Source: Saksenaea vasiformis B4078 (Eukaryota; Mucoromycota; Mucoromycetes; Mucorales; Saksenaeaceae). Taken from it: DNA of 10,945 bases. Position 1 is the first letter of the stretch. Every line of letters begins with the position of its first letter. The notes beneath the pieces were generated by a model. It was given only the letters and a program-made list of their open reading frames with translations, ran no database searches and had not been told where the DNA came from. Shown here piece by piece: positions 1-8,831 of the stretch. The DNA lies in NCBI GenBank assembly GCA_000697055.1, contig JNDT01001336.1, forward strand, positions 1 to 10,945. Reading direction: 5' to 3'. The position numbers and the translations under genes are program-made.

Positions 1-3000
1 ATAATGTCCGAATAAGTGAGCTTTTTCCAAAATATCTCTTTTTTCATTTTTAGGAGGTTCCAATGTATTTTCCAGCAATTGAGCTGCGCGATTTGTATGT
101 TTGGACGTCGTGTTACTTTCAGAGTAGATCAGGGTATTACCCCCCTTCGAATCTTTTTCATCATGAAAAAGCCAGGAAAGACGATCAGGTAGAACATTTT
201 TCAAACCTGGTAAATGAACCACGTCAAAGTTATAACTAAATAACATGTCTGACCAATTGATCAACATAGAATTCAACTCTTTTTGCGTTTGTAGATAGGT
301 AAGAGCCTTGTAATCGGTGTAAGGAATAAACTTGTTATCCCATAGGTACTTATGAAATTTTTTCAATGCAAAAATGACTCCGAGTAGTTCCTGTTTGGTA
401 ACGAAATAGTTGCATTCAGATTTAGTAAGTGAATGAGCCATAAATGTGATGAGGTATTTGCAGTTGTCATATTTTTGGTACAGAACAGCGCCTATGCCCA
501 CATTAGATGCATCCGTTGCCACATGAAAAGTTTGTGACATATCAGGATAATGTAAGATAGGGGCATGCCATAATGCATATTTCAGATTATCAAACGCCAT
601 TTGATGTTCTTGTTTCCATAACACTTGGACATTTTTTGCATTATGTAACTGATCTAATGGTGCTGTGATTTCTGAGATCTTAGGGATATGTGTCCAAAAA
701 TAATTGATGAGGCCAAGATATGCTTGAATATCCTTAGATGAGCGAGGTGTGGGCCACTTTTGGATGTTTAAAACTTTTCATTGATCTGGACAAATCCCTT
801 CTGAAGAAATACAGAATCCTAAAAGATATATGCACTTTTGCATAAAGAAACATTTCTTTGGTTGCAAGATCAGGTTAACATTTGTGAGGATGTCAATCAC
901 AGTTTTGACATGTTCCGCATGGTCTGTGAGATTTGTCGAGAAGACTATAATGTCATCTACAAAGGTAGTGACAAATGCCAGGTCTCGAAATAAGATATCC
1001 ATGATGCGTTGAAATTTTGAAAATATTGACTTCAAGCCAAATGGACAACTATGAAACATATAACGGGTACCATCTACTGAAGTAAAGGCAGTTTTGTGTT
1101 GATCATCTGGATGGATCAGAAAATGTGTAAATGCACTTGTAAGATCAAGAGTGCTGAACACATTGCCTCCAGCTAGTTAATCATAAATATCACATACGAG
1201 AGGAATATGATAATGATCATCTTTAAGATATTGATTGATCAATCGTGGATCTAAACATGGACGAATGCTAGTGTACTTTCCATGTTCATCTTTCTTTGGA
1301 GCAATGGTAAGAGGACTATTCCACTGGTTATCAGCATGTGCTGGCACTTCAATAATGGTGCCTTCAGCTTTCCATTGCTCAATAGTATTTTTTATGATTT
1401 CTTTTGCTTTGTATGGAATGTCATATTGATGGCAGTGACATACGATGGCATCTGGTGTTGGAATGGTGACAACAGCTTCTGGAACAGTGCAAAATGAGTC
1501 TTTGGGAATTTTCACATTTGCTTCCAAACTAAGAGTGATGTGTTTCAGGAAAGTGGCTTGCTCAGCTTCTGTTTCTGCAGGCGAATTGTTTGGTTCAGGG
1601 GCATCATCAACCTTTTCTTCTTCGTCTTCTTCCAATGAATCTTTCCATGTACTGGTTAAACCTACATAACTGATTCCAAATAAAGGCATTAGGTCAGTAC
1701 CAATGCTGGCTGGTATGCCGTTAAATAATTCCATGACTTCAAAGGAGCACTTTAGATGTTTACCATCATACCATACATCAGTATCAATGGTTGTTCCTAC
1801 ACATCATATTTTTGATTGTACATCAGCGAGTTGAATCATGCCTGATTGCATTTCGTATTTTATGTTATTTATTTTACAAAAGTTGACATCGAGAGCTGAG
1901 AAATTTGCACCTCCATCCAACAGTGCTTTTACCTGTTGACCCTCTATAGTGACGTGAATCAGCATTTGTGTCAACTCGTTTTCTTTTGTGTCAATTTGAC
2001 CATTACGAGATAACTTATAAGGCAAGGCATCATCGAGGTCCATGTTGTTTACAACACAGTGTGCTGACCAGTTGACCTTGGCTTGGCCATATTGTTTGGC
2101 TTTGTGGTCCCGGTATTCTTGACAGGTGTGGCCATGCGCCCACAGTTTGCCACAGAATGTGCATATGTTTTTCTTTTGTTGTGCTTTTTGAGTATTAGCT
2201 GGGTTGTGTCTGGATTGGTTTACACTACTCACAAATGGCTTATTGCCATGGAACTGCTTTTTGTGATGTAGATGGGTACTGTTGCCCTCATCCTCATGGA
2301 AACGCTTCTCAGAATCAGAACTTTGAAAGTGCAAACCAGCGACGTATTCGCACATGTCGTCCAACGACTGTTTTGTAAATTTGGGTCCAAACTTAGTCAA
2401 GACCAAGTTGAACGCCTCATCCTTATGTACAAGTGATGAAAGTAAAGCGACTATCATTGGAACGTGATATTGATTCAAGCCAGTTTCAATGCTTCTTTGG
2501 TGGAAGCGCTGGACATATGTTTGAAGTAGTTCTCCCCTTTTTTGGCGCATGCAGATAACAGTCTCCATACCATGAAGTTTCTGCTCAGGCGTGTCAAACT
2601 TATCCACAATTTTGGTGCACATTTTGAGCCATCTGATCGAGGGCGAATTTCTTATTTCATTGTCAAACCAGATCATTTGAGCATCATCAAAAGACTTAGG
2701 GAGAAGACATTTCCAATGTTCTTCCACAGGCAAGTTACAAGCGTGCAGCTCTTTTTCGAATGCTCTCAAAAGCATTTCAGCAGAGATGTGCACAATTTTA
2801 CCATTATGCCAGTGTGGTGTTCCCACAATTTGAAGTACAGGAAGATCGCAAGAGATATAGTGGCCCTCCGAAGGAGAAGGTCCATCCACTGATCGGGTCC
2901 TGTTATTGATGGCCACTTGCTTGGCAGCCAACTCCTCCCAAGTAAAAAACTCAGGACAGTTTAGGTGGCTGACCTTACAAACTTGGCAGTAAGCTTCCAC

Positions 3001-3300
3001 TTCTGCCTTGGCCTCTTGTAGGGCATTGAGAGCCCTGGTTCTTTCTCCAGATCCAGCACGATTTAGGACAAAGTCCTGATACTCATTCTCACAAGCAGAG
3101 GCTTACGATTGCAATGCACAGTACACAGCCAAAGCTTTACCTTCGGGGCTTACTATACTAGACAAGGTAATGGAACTGGTAGTGGAGAGTTGTTCCTGAG
3201 GCTGCGATTGGATTGAAAGACTGCTCAAGTTGAGCTTCATTCCATTTTCACCCATGGTAATGTCAGGTTGCTGATTGATGTTATCATTTATAGCAGACAT
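1..3300 (-). pseudogene. Element A gag-pol, single frame, partial at left edge, four in-frame stops
   Basis: This is a Ty3/gypsy Gag-Pol polyprotein read in one frame from the ATG at 3298-3300 to the window edge (1100 codons). I chose that ATG because it has A at -3 and follows a CAA-repeat leader; the frame is open further up to 3456. In order: Gag; a zinc-knuckle-like cluster C-x2-C-x5-H-x3-C at 2122-2163 (codons 380-393); a protease-like motif LLDGGA with its Asp at 1915-1917; RT with FVDD at 952-963; RNase H with TDAS (Asp at 511-513) and a LPGLKN..PDRLS stretch; and the first His pair of the integrase zinc domain (H-x3-H, 4-18). Stops interrupt it at 3103-3105 (TAA), 1804-1806 (TGA), 1177-1179 (TAA) and 778-780 (TGA). 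Homology runs on in the same frame across each, so these are point lesions, not gene ends. A CX2CX3HX2C cluster also lies at about 2956-2988. Confidence 0.9.
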
Positions 3301-3331
3301 TGTTGTTAAGTTGTTGTTGTTGTTGTTGTTT
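3301..3331 (-). repeat. CAA-rich microsatellite leader of element A
   Basis: Read on the minus strand, about seven CAA units (3310-3331) followed by TTAACAACA lead directly into the ATG at 3300. CAA repeats are typically unstructured in RNA, so this would give an open 5' leader just before the Gag start. Read in the Gag frame the repeat would encode poly-Asn, which is why I place the start at 3300 rather than at the upstream in-frame ATG at 3456. Confidence 0.7.
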
Positions 3332-3504
3332 TTAAATGAAAATATAAAGGTTTGTTTTTTGATTTTTTTGTGATCAAGTGTATTGTAGTATTCACTGTAA
3401 AAAAATGTTGTATCATGACTGGAACTGATAAGTATAGTGAGACTGAAGGGTGTCATTTATTTCAGTAGAAAAGTAGACCAGGAACTAATTACTAGCTATG
3501 GCTG

Positions 3505-3512
3505 TATTTATA
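3505..3512 (-). promoter_or_regulatory. Possible TATA box for element A
   Basis: The minus strand reads TATAAATA here, about 200 bp upstream of the Gag start, at the distance expected of an LTR promoter. The surroundings are AT-rich, so a chance match is possible. Confidence 0.35.
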
Positions 3513-3674
3513 TGATCAGAGATCATGTCTATTATATTGACATAGTGATAGATTATATCTCAGATATGACAGATATAAAAATAATTAAAAAAAAACTTTC
3601 TACTAATAATAATTATATTATAATATTATATATTATAATAGTTATATATTAGTTTAGTAATAGCTTTCAATAGC

Positions 3675-3814
3675 AGATACTTTTATAGATTTAAACTAAG
3701 ATATTTTCTCTATAGTTATACTAAAATATCTATAACTATATTGAAATATTTAATAATAACTTATATACTAAATAGTTACTAGATAATTACTAAATCTATA
3801 ACTAGAAAGTATCT
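3675..3814. repeat. AT-rich foldback with 19-bp inverted repeats
   Basis: The arm at 3675-3693 (AGATACTTT then TATAGATTTA) is repeated in inverse orientation at 3791-3814, with a 5-nt insertion (ACTAG) splitting the right arm. Inside, 3711-3720 (TATAGTTATA) and 3731-3740 (TATAACTATA) form a perfect 10-bp inverted repeat with a 10-nt loop. It could be a small MITE-like element, part of an LTR, or composition-driven. I see no target duplication. Confidence 0.45.
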
Positions 3815-3936
3815 TTACAAATATTTTAGTTTTATAAAATCTTTTTTCTACTATCTAAGACATCAAAATGCCACTTTTCTTTTTGCTATTCTTGGTACTG
3901 CTGAGAAATGATGTCACACTAGCGTCAAATGTGTTA

Positions 3937-4009
3937 GCCCAGTTAGCTCAGTCGGTAGAGCGTTGGGCTTTTAACCCAAATGTCGAGGGTTCGAGCCCCT
4001 CATTGGGCG
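3937..4009 (+). tRNA. tRNA-Lys (anticodon UUU)
   Basis: A full cloverleaf of 73 nt. The acceptor stem pairs 3937-3943 with 4002-4008 (one G-T pair), with G at 4009 as discriminator. The D arm has GCTC/GAGC. The anticodon stem TTGGG/CCCAA (3963-3967, 3975-3979) closes the loop CTTTTAA with anticodon TTT at 3970-3972. The T stem GAGGG/CCCTC encloses TTCGAGC (3990-3996). CCA is not encoded and no intron is present. The internal A box (TAGCTCAGTCGG, 3944-3955) and B box (GGTTCGAGCCC, 3988-3998) are intact, so it looks functional. It is the only host gene I can support here, and it sits just upstream of two retrotransposon insertions. Confidence 0.97.
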
Positions 4010-4017
4010 AAATTATA

Positions 4018-4023
4018 TTTTTT
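4018..4023 (+). terminator. RNA polymerase III T-run terminator of tRNA-Lys
   Basis: Six Ts start 9 nt after the tRNA 3' end, as expected of a Pol III terminator. It lies between the tRNA and the insertion of element B, so the insertion left tRNA termination intact. Confidence 0.85.
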
Positions 4024-4031
4024 ATGTATTT

Positions 4032-4035
4032 GTTG
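4032..4035. repeat. Left copy of 4-bp target site duplication of element B (GTTG)
   Basis: GTTG directly precedes the left LTR and recurs directly after the right LTR at 9120-9123. Four bp is within the 4-6 bp range usual for Ty3/gypsy elements. The short length and local TTG-rich sequence leave some room for chance. Confidence 0.65.
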
Positions 4036-4323
4036 TGTCGTTTTCGTGGGGTGTCTGTACACAACTACTGTTTTGGCTATAAGTTCAATCAAGCTGGTAA
4101 GGGATCACCAAAGATAATCGTAAACAGAAGAAATAAAAATAAGATAAACGGATGATCTTTATTGCACAAACTACACAGGATATTTATATATATTATTTTT
4201 TCTATTGTTTTCTATGAACAAAAGATGCGAGAAGTGTCTAAGAACTTCTTGGAAGTTAATCGCAACTTCGAGAACTTCCTGGAAGTTCTTCGGTAAAATA
4301 ATTTTGCAGGTAAGGGTCTGACA
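4036..4323 (-). repeat. 3' LTR of element B
   Basis: On the sense (minus) strand it runs from TGTCAG to GACA, 288 bp, and aligns without gaps to 8832-9119 with 13 differences, all transitions. Sense-strand signals include AATAAA at 4158-4163. It holds two 17-bp near-copies 30 bp apart (4241-4257, 4271-4287), the second inside a perfect 19-bp palindrome (4271-4289). Confidence 0.95.
4158..4163 (-). promoter_or_regulatory. Polyadenylation signal AATAAA in 3' LTR of element B
   Basis: AATAAA on the sense strand, 17-19 nt downstream of a TATA-like motif (4181-4190). It is conserved in the other LTR at 8954-8959 and, with similar flanks (AATAAAG, then ATCATC and GTTT), in the LTR of element C at 9354-9359. 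Confidence 0.6.
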
Positions 4324-4326
4324 ATA

Positions 4327-4335
4327 CCCCCTTCC
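4327..4335 (-). promoter_or_regulatory. Polypurine tract of element B
   Basis: The minus strand reads GGAAGGGGG, then TAT, then the start of the 3' LTR. This is the expected place and composition for the plus-strand primer of reverse transcription. The pol frame appears to stay open through it (see findings). Confidence 0.75.
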
Positions 4336-4477
4336 AAGAATCTTGATCGTCCTCGAGCAAGAGGGACAAGAGGTAAGCCAAGTTGGAGAATTGGAGATCA
4401 GAGTGCATAGCAGTACAAGCAGCAGTAGGGTCATATCAGGTGTCTTGCAGGTCTTGGTTATTCTTGACATAAATGGG

Positions 4478-7400
4478 TCAAAGATGATCAGTGTAGACCC
4501 AAGAAGCATAAGGTTTACCATTCATGTCAGCCAGCTTGTAGATATCCGTGTTGTGATTACACTCAAGAACCTTGTAGGGTCCTTTCCAATTGTATTTGAG
4601 TCTGAACTTATTTTCGTGCCACATAAGGATGTGGTCGCCTGTGTTAAATACTTGTTGCTTTGTATGGAAGTCCCAGCAAGTCTTGTCTTTGATGCAATCA
4701 GCCTGAAATTTGTCTTGCACAAGTTCACGAGCTTGACGCAATTGGTGTATAGAGGGCATACGGCTGTGCACAATGTCTTGTTCATTGGTGGAGATATCAC
4801 GTGTGACAAATGGGTGGAGGAAGTCGCTGGGGAGGACAGGGTCTTGACCATAGACGAGATAAAAGGGACTGACACCAGTGGTTTGATGTTTGCGGATGCA
4901 GGCAGCAAAAAGAGCAGCATTGATGTACTTGTCCCAATGATGGATTTCGCCATGAACATATTTGTGCAGCATTTGTTTAAGTATACCATTGGTCCATTTG
5001 CACTTGCCATTCGAACGTGGGTGAAATGCCGAGGTGAGGTTGTATTTGAGCTTGAGTCGGCCAAGGTAACTATTCAGGACTTTGGACAGGAAATTGGTTC
5101 TGCGATCAGTGACAATTTTGTGAGGGCAGCTGAAACAAGTGACAATTTCTTCATACAGGAATCGAGTGATCACTTCGCTGGTAGCATTGGGGATGGTGCG
5201 TGCAATTGGATAGCTTGTGTTGTAGTCAACAGCGACCAGTAGCCAGCGGTTACCATGGATAGTCGTGGGAAGTTCACCAATAAAGTCTAAATGCCAGTGG
5301 GTGAATGGCGGTGGGATCTTGGTGAGATGCATGGGCAAGTGGTGGGCGTTGCAGTCAGCATTAGAGGCGAGTTGGCATTTGGGGCACTGTGATAACCAGG
5401 TCTTAATATCCTCCTTCATATCGGGCCACCACCATCGTTTTCGAATAATGTCATATACAGTCGTCATACCTTGATGGCCAAAACTATGATGAACATGTTG
5501 GACAGTATCAGCACATCAGGCAAAAGGCAGGAATTGTATTTCCTTGATGGTGTCTCCAATCTTGACTTTACAGAAAACTTTACCATTGCAGACCACAAAC
5601 GTATCCCTGCGTTGAGCCATCAGGTCCTTGTATGAAGGTGGCCAATTCTCTTCAGGTTGGACATAGAAGCGCGGCCAATCAGACTCTTGAATTGCCTTCT
5701 TTGCAACTGCGTACAAGTGATCGGGTTCCATGGTTGAGGCAGTGGGCATACAATCGGGACCATCCCGTTGAGAAAGCAGGTCGGGGATGTGATTCTCCTT
5801 ACTGGGCTTATACACAATGTTCAGATCATATAGTTCAAGTTCAGCAATCCACCGAGTCAGGCGAGGCGTTGGCTTCTGTTGGGATCAGAAGTACTTGAGA
5901 GGGTGATGGTCCATGTATACTGTATACAGCCGTCCTTCAACGAAGCATCGCCAGGTTCATAATGCATGTAGGATACCCAACAGTTCGCGTTCTTGAGCCA
6001 GGTAGTTCCATTCCGCTGAGGACAACTTCTTGGATTCGAAAGCCAGTGGGTGTAGATTACCATTAGATCCCTGCTGGAGGAGGACTGCACCAATTCTGAA
6101 GTCTGAGGCATCTGTTTTGATTACATACAGTAATTCCAGGTTCAGGGGCTGGAGAACTGGCGCATGCATCATGTGGGACTTGATTTCTTCGAACGCATCC
6201 TGGCATTCAGGGGTCCAAACAATTGGTCTCCTCTTTGCACTGATGCCCTTCGTCAAGTCGGTCAGTGGAGCCACAATGCTCACGAAGTTCTTGATGAACC
6301 GTCAATAATGAGAACTGAGACCAATGAATTGGCGCACCTCTTGGACGTTTGTTGGTTGTGGCCATTCTTGAATCGCTTTGACCTTGGCCTTGGAGGGTGA
6401 GATACCATCAGCGCTAACCTGGAAGCCTATGAACTCCAAAGAGTGCTTATTGAACTCGCACTTCTTCAGGTTGGCATATAATTTGGCTTCACAAAGTCAT
6501 TCAAGGACCAGACGGACGTGCTTGTGATGTTCCTCCTTGCTTTGACTATAAATAAGAATGTCGTCAAGGTACATGAACGCGAACTTGTCTAAGTAATCGC
6601 CCAGGACAGAGTTCATGAGTTGTTGAAACGTCAGTGGTGCATTCATAAGACTGAAGGGGAGTACCAGGAATTTGAAAGAGCTGTATCTTGTATTAAATGC
6701 TGTTTTAGGGACATCTTCAGGATGGATCTTGACTTGGTGATAGCCACTCTTGAGATCAATACTGGAGAAGTATCTCGCTTTGCCTAGTCATTCGAGGCAC
6801 TCATCGATTCGTGGCAGAGGATGTGAGTTCCATTGGGTCACCTGGTTGATGGCGCGGTAGTCAATGCACATTCACATGGAGCCATCCTTTTTTCGAACGA
6901 ACAGCACAGAAGCACCCCAGGGTGAACTGCTTGGTCAGATCAGTTTGAGGTCGAGGAGTTTGCATAGTTGTTTCTGAAGTTTGTCTAATTCTAAGGGACT
7001 CATCTTGAATGGCTGACGATTGATGGGAAGTGCATCTCCAGTGTCAATTACATGTTCCACATCGTGGTCAGGTGGTAGTCCTGGCAGAGTATCCTTGAAG
7101 ACGTCAGTGAAATCATTGAACATTGTGTCAAAATTACCATTGTTGTCGCGTTCCTGGTCGTTGGTACAGTATGCCACAAAGATTTTGTCAACTTGGCCCT
7201 TGCGTTCCATTCATTCCAGTTGTCAGTGGGAGATCAGGGAAGCTACATTATCCCGACATTCGTCATAGTGCGTGATTGGCGTCAGGGCGTAACATAGGTT
7301 GCCTTGAACCAGTTCCCAAGTGCCATTCATCCAATCCATTGGAATGGGAGCCACGTACTTGAACCAATCTTGACCGAGGATGATATCGAATTTTGTGTCC

Positions 7401-7831
7401 AGAACATATGCTTGCCAAGTCTGACGGAAACCACCAGCCATTTCCAGATCGAAAGTTGCCTTGGTGTTGATATCCAGTGTGTGGCCTCCAGCTGTTTTGA
7501 CACATCATCCCCAAATCTTTTTGCACCTTGCGCCTTGACACATTCTGGGAGAGATGTATGAGGCGCTAGCACCAGTGTCCAACAAGACAGTTGCTGACTT
7601 ACCATTACAGACCATAGAGTACAAGGGCAAATCGCTGTTCTTTATTGTGTTTAATTCATCAATATGTTTGAGGTCATCTTGGATGTTTCTAGCTAGCAGG
7701 TTCTCTTCTGAGTACACGGCTTGTTTCCCAGACAGATCGATCAGTGGCGCCTTGGAGTCTGCCATGGTGTGAAGGGATGGTCGTTTGTGTGAAGGGACTC
7801 CCTTTAATCCTGACGCGCTTGGCCTTTTAAA
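4478..7831 (-). pseudogene. Element B pol (protease, RT, RNase H, integrase), 11 internal TGA codons
   Basis: One frame of 1118 codons, entered from gag by a -1 shift. Protease: LLDTGA, Asp at 7577-7579. RT: YLDD at 6560-6571. RNase H: TDAS, Asp at 6110-6112. Integrase: H-x3-H (5474-5488) and C-x2-C (5375-5386) of the zinc domain, then core Asp at 5285-5287, Asp at 5105-5107 and, 35 residues on, Lys instead of the catalytic Glu (4997-4999); then WKGPY of the GPY module near 4574-4582. In-frame TGA at 7505, 7223, 7211, 6935, 6872, 6788, 6497, 6302, 5957, 5885 and 5516 (left base of each). No TAA or TAG occurs. Family motifs around several (for example before PSSSPWG, MCIDYR and RFIKNF) call for Arg. 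The last codon taken here, TGA at 4478, may itself be a lesion. Confidence 0.93.
7792..7831 (-). promoter_or_regulatory. Programmed -1 frameshift signal between gag and pol of element B
   Basis: The slippery heptamer T TTA AAA (7831-7825) lies in gag frame as the X XXY YYZ rule demands. The gag TAA follows at 7806-7804 after six codons. After a -1 slip the frame is open straight into the protease. A hairpin AAGGG-AGT-CCCTT spans 7804-7792. Element C has the same heptamer, the same six-codon distance and the same AGGGAGTCCCT after its stop. The hairpin starts 20 nt after the heptamer, longer than usual, so the true stimulator may be larger. Confidence 0.8.
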
Positions 7832-8820
7832 TGGTCAGAACGATCTGAAACGCGAGGCTGGAAATGTAGTTCGTCTGGTAGTGTTGGCAGAGTGCAATTG
7901 CAGGCGAGGTGACCAGTGTTACCACAATTGAAGCAGGCCCTCAGTCGTTGGTAGGTCGATTGGGGGGCTTGACGTTGCCAGGGATACATTTCATTGCAGA
8001 ATCAGTAGTTGCTCTTGGGAGTAATCGCATCCAAGTCCATTACTTCTGGGCCATTGGGTGGATAGGCCATATTCAAGGGACCTCCAAACATGGTGCGGCC
8101 TCAGAGACCTTGAGCGCATTCCTCAGCTGCTTCAAATGCTTTGGCTGCTCTGTAAGCCTCAACCAATGTCTGAGGATTCTTCAAAAGAACTTGCAGACGG
8201 GCAGTGTACTGCAATCTCTGAATGAAGTGATCCACTGCGTCTTCCTCGTACATATCTTGAAGGTTGAGCATGATATTATGGAAGGTAACAATATACTTGT
8301 GGATGGACCGGGTTTGCTGGAGTTCCTTAATTCATTGCCTAGCCAGTTTGGAAGCGTTGCTGGGCTTGAACTCAGCTCAGAAAAGATCCTTGAAGTCTTG
8401 CCAAGTGGTGGGAACAGAGTTCTCTCTGTTCTCATTGATCATTGTTTCTAAATGCCGCCACCAGGTTGTGGCTGATTCTCAGAGCAAAGTCGATGCGTAG
8501 AGAATCCGTTGCTCTTCGTTGAGTCCAGAAAGGTTGGCAAATTTCTCAAATGTGTGTAGCCATGCTTCCACAACAGTGGACGATCGTTCACCCTTGAAGA
8601 TATCAGGTTTTACAGGTCGCACGCTTTTGGGAAGCTCATTGTCAGTAGGTTGTCGAAGGTTTACTTCTTGTTGCATATGTTGAAGTTCAGTCTGTTGTTC
8701 TTGAATCAGTTCAAGCATTCAGGCCATCGCGGCCATCATATTCTGAGTGTTCTGTTCAGCCATTGTCATTTGCATTGTAAGATATCATTGTTCAGCAGTA
8801 TCGGTGGGTTCATTGGTCAT
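7804..8820 (-). pseudogene. Element B gag, seven internal TGA codons
   Basis: This encodes the structural Gag protein of the particle (338 residues plus stop). The ATG at 8818-8820 overlaps the primer binding site. The N-terminus is Met- and Gln-rich. The capsid-like part includes a TWWRHL motif and a run ending in AYRAAKAFE. A nucleocapsid zinc knuckle C-x2-C-x4-H-x4-C lies at 7894-7935. It ends at TAA (7804-7806). TGA codons interrupt it at 8785, 8719, 8479, 8377, 8332, 8101 and 8002 (left base of each), with the frame continuing across every one. The TGA at 8479 occupies the same place as a TGA in gag of element C (9771), between a TLL/SLL motif and the WW motif. No TAA or TAG appears before the end. 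Confidence 0.9.
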
Positions 8821-8829
8821 CAGCTACCA
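8817..8829 (-). promoter_or_regulatory. Primer binding site of element B
   Basis: The sense strand reads TGGTAGCTGATGA, starting after the dinucleotide AT that follows the LTR terminus CA. The initial TGG is complementary to tRNA CCA ends. The first nine bases would match an initiator Met tRNA whose 5' end is AGCTG, as I recall for some filamentous fungi. The same 13 bases occur at the same offset in element C. It does not match the tRNA-Lys in this window. Confidence 0.75.
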
Positions 8830-8831
8830 AT

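Larger units (their letters stand above)
1..3480 (-). mobile_element. Element A: Ty3/gypsy LTR retrotransposon, 5' part only
   Basis: The element is transcribed leftward and its 3' half (most of integrase and the 3' LTR) lies outside the window. Domain order protease-RT-RNase H-integrase places it in the Ty3/gypsy superfamily. Its RT is clearly different from that of elements B and C (FVDD against YLDD, single-frame gag-pol against -1 frameshift), so it is a separate lineage. The right boundary is approximate: only one LTR would be in the window, so I cannot find it by self-comparison, and I saw no convincing primer binding site. Confidence 0.75.
3332..3936. other. AT-rich stretch between element A and the tRNA, no gene seen
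   Basis: This stretch has no credible coding region. The right half (about 3540-3860) is almost entirely A and T and full of short palindromes. It probably contains the 5' LTR of element A plus host intergenic DNA, but I could not fix TG..CA termini or a target duplication. The part just before the tRNA (3857-3936) is more mixed in composition and is likely host sequence. Confidence 0.5.

Noticed and set aside
3310..3331. CRISPR or other regular array
   Set aside because: It is a simple trinucleotide repeat; no spaced repeats occur anywhere in the window.
3463..3480. TGGTCTAC on the minus strand as a primer binding site of element A
   Set aside because: No LTR terminus CA just before it and no second LTR in the window to confirm; too weak to annotate.
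3937..4009. tRNA-Lys as the primer for B and C
   Set aside because: A Lys primer here would need TGGCGCCCAATG; the elements have TGGTAGCTGATGA.
3868..4155. 95-codon plus-strand open frame
   Set aside because: It runs straight through the tRNA-Lys gene and into the LTR.
4171..4521. Minus-strand frame through the LTR, repeated at 8967-9167
   Set aside because: The shared protein-like stretch is simply the duplicated LTR; it overlaps pol in another frame and has no known domain.
4343..5242. 299-codon plus-strand open frame
   Set aside because: It is antisense to the integrase of element B, which has clear HHCC, core Asp and GPY motifs; the plus-strand reading shows no recognisable domain.
7909..8451. 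180-codon plus-strand open frame
   Set aside because: Antisense to gag of element B; no domain and no start context of note.
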